A stretch of DNA of 64,000 nucleotides from Atrichornis clamosus (taxonomy: Eukaryota; Chordata; Aves; Passeriformes; Menuridae). Position numbers and translations under genes: made by a program. This document shows positions 61,301 to 64,000 of this stretch, piece by piece. The stretch covers positions 124,001-188,000 of the forward strand of contig WBMZ01008634.1 of the NCBI GenBank assembly GCA_013400975.1. The letters run 5' to 3'. Each line of letters begins with the position of its first letter. Position 1 is the stretch's first letter. Below the pieces are notes generated by a model. It made no database searches and had not been told where the DNA came from. It saw only the letters and a program-made list of their open reading frames with translations.

Positions 61301-64000
61301 CAAAAATGGGAAGGGACTGTGATAGTTTATGAGAATCTGAAAGGCAGGAAAAAGGAGGAAGAGGTGAGACAGGTGAGCAGTGTATGGTTTGCATGTGGTA
61401 AAAATGCAACAGTTGGCAGGAATTTTTCCTAAATTATAACTTTCTGGTTTGCTCCTCATTTAAATTTATCTAGAACAGATATCTCTGTGGAAGTGACAAC
61501 AAAACCCTCATGTTTGAGGGGTAGTAAAATTAGCCAACATAAAGCTGCAGAACATAATGTAGATTATGTAGCTGTAACTCTATGATGGAAAAAATCTGTT
61601 CCCCTTTCCATTTACTGATTATGGATTATGGATTTTAGCATGCCAAATTTTTTTTATGCTTAAACCCAAATTAAAAGGGACAGGGATAATTCACTGGCAT
61701 CATAAGGATGTGTTGTCTTGGCAGGTGTTGGCGGTCAGACTCTGCCCTTCAGAGCTCCTAATTTGACATGAAATGCAGAGTTAAGGCATTACAGAAATAT
61801 TTCTCACAGTCAACAGATCAGCTTTCTGATTCTGAGTAGAATTTCCTCTCACTGAGTTTCCTTTTAAGCTGAGTAACCTGCAAAAATGCTTTTTGAAGTA
61901 CATGGCATCAGTAAGTGGCACCAGATACCAAAGAGCCAATTCAACCTTTTTCATAAAAATCAGTGATTTCTAATAGTAGAAACTGAACAACATTTGTATT
62001 GGGGGGGGGGTTGTGTGTCTGGCTTTCCCTTGGACATCTGCATGCTTTGAAATTGTGTTGATCTTTCCTTAACTGGAGGTATTTCACTTCTTTAACAGAG
62101 AATTTGATATCTCCTTGCCTGTTTGTGCATCTCGGGGTCATTTGTCACAACTGCTGTGTTTTAGCACAGCTGAGGTGTTGCAATGGCTTTAACCTGATTC
62201 CTCTGCACACAGTGTATTATTTTCTGTTATTTTCCCCCACCTTCCCTTTCTCTTTCTGTACTCTCCCCTCCTCTCCCTGAGTGCTGCCCTTTCAGTGGTT
62301 GGTTTGCTCAGCACGGAGCCTGCCTGCCAGCCCTTGGATTCCCTTGTTCTCTGGGTGTTTCTCTGCCAGGTTCTGGGTTCTCTTTTACTCCTGTTGTACA
62401 AGATTTTACTGATTGTATCCTCCAACACAAAAAAGTGAAATTAATTTTGTTAATTAATGCTTGGCTTCTTAGAGTAATGAAGAGTTTATTAGATTGCTTG
62501 TAATTATCTCATTTATTTCTCAGTGTGAAGAGGCAATTCTTTTATTTGACTCAAAATTTAATCATACTTGAGTGATTTAACTAAGGTATTATTTGTGACC
62601 TTCATTTGTACAAGTATGCTTTGCTTCTTATGGCAATACCTGTGAGGCTCTGCGCTTTTAAAAATTTGTGTGATCTGATCTGTAGCTGTGAAATACAAAG
62701 TGTTTCTTTTCCCCTAAGCTGTGCTTTTGTAAACAGTTTTCAGTCAATTAAGAGTAGAGACTTTGTTTTCCTAAAAGTACGTGTAGAGCCTGGTGAAATG
62801 TTGGGGTCCCCACGCTCGCTCCCTGTCAGGAATGTAAGGTGCAGTCAGGGATCAAGCTGGCACTGGAATTCAGTTTATTGATGTGACTTCTGCTTCTGTC
62901 CTGAGCGTTCCTGTCCCAGGTTTTTGTGTTGCAAATCTAGGGCTACTTTGAGAGAATCAGGAGTTCTGAGAACACACTTATCAAAATTTTAGCTTCTCCC
63001 TGGAGCATTCAGTTTTTATATTTCCATAAATGGATTTGTGAATAAGATGGTCTTAATGTTTTTATGTTACAGTAACTGGAAAAAAAGTGTTATTCAAATG
63101 AGGAATACTGGGAAATAGCTCCATGTGAGCCCATTTATCTCTTTCTGTAATCATGGGTTACATTACTGAACATAATGCTAATATGACCTGAAGCAATGCC
63201 ATATTACAGCAGCAAAAATAATAGCAAAGTTATTTTAATAGTTGTATAAAAGTATTTCCCATAACAGAAAGTTATTTTTACCTTAGATTATTTTCTTGTC
63301 TTCCATGGTTCTCCATGGCATAGCTTTTTGGATAGAGCTGGGTATTGTATTCAATTTTTGAAAACTGTTCATAAGCATGTGTTCAAAATGCTATGTTAAT
63401 TGTTCACTTGGACTGTCAGCCTTCTATTTATTTTCTACAGCTGAAGAAAAAGCACCATTACATATTTAATTGTAATAATTCTGTAGGCTTGACTGTTGTT
63501 TTGGGGTTTTGTGGCTGTTACTGAAGAACCTGGTAGGAAGGAAATATCAGTGACTAATGAATGAGGTTGCTTTCTTAATCTGTAATAGTATTTTCATACT
63601 TGTTCAAGTATTACTTCATTTATATTTTTTTTCAAGGTGCTTTAAAGATGTTCTGACTTTCTTATTTTTGGTATGGGTCTTGTTTTTCAAATTAATTAAG
63701 TAGCACTAACTTCTGGCAACTTCAGTGAGAACAGAGACCTCTCAGGCTGGAGCCTGGAGACTTCCAGTCTCTACCAGTTCACTGCTGCATGAAGATCTTG
63801 CTGAGAATTGGTGCTTTTAAGCAGCATCATTTTATGCAGTGCATCACTATTTGGCATCTAGTTTTGCTTTCTAAATGAGAGATATCCAGTGCACCAAGCT
63901 TCCCCCTTGTGGGACAAGCAATGCCATAAAGGCCTTTCGTATCTACAGCACTCTGAGTTTCCAGCAGCTGGTGGGGTGGGAGGGGAGGGGGGAACCCAAC
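55340..64000. other. Gene-free right flank, nothing recognised
   Basis: AT-rich DNA with short chance frames. A strong donor-like AAG|GTAAGT at 57747 has no clear exon in front of it. A polypyrimidine stretch lies at about 62225-62280. No SFMBT1 coding exon was found, although this gene follows RFT1 in mammals. Confidence 0.5.
62001..62010. repeat. G10 homopolymer
   Basis: Ten consecutive G in AT-rich surroundings, followed by TTGTGTGT. Confidence 0.85.

Overview
The window looks like nuclear DNA from a bird. Three things point that way. At least six CR1 LINE tails are present; CR1 is the dominant avian retrotransposon, and one copy ends in the ATTCTATG-type octamer repeat. The non-coding DNA is AT-rich and intron-rich, with compact CpG islands. 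The one clear gene is vertebrate RFT1, encoded in short introns. The species cannot be fixed from sequence alone. A lone N at 20177, flanked by an exact 76-bp repeat, indicates a draft assembly.

Layout. Positions 1-34138 hold no gene I can recognise, only two CR1 fragments (about 14.39 kb and 20.0 kb), simple-sequence tracts and a few coding-looking islands of unknown nature. Between 34139 and 35805 two same-sense CR1 elements flank a small CpG-rich block. A 256-bp, almost pure G/T tract (36877-37132) lies directly before the CpG-island promoter of RFT1.

RFT1 runs on the + strand from an ATG at 37621 to a TGA at 47090-47092. It has 13 coding exons joined at consensus GT/AG sites, 1620 nt in total, encoding a 539-residue multi-pass ER membrane protein. 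A poly(A) signal follows at 47959. The reading frame is intact.

From 48 kb to the end I see no recognisable protein-coding gene. There is one CR1 tail at 53.09 kb, a stretch at 53.4-54.4 kb with broken coding-like fragments (possibly old retroelement debris), and a 105-nt exon-like segment at 55026-55130. In mammals RFT1 lies between PRKCD (upstream) and SFMBT1 (downstream). No coding exon of either is visible here, so both flanks are either intergenic or non-coding 5' parts of those genes.

I found no tRNA, rRNA, CRISPR array or novel multi-gene system.
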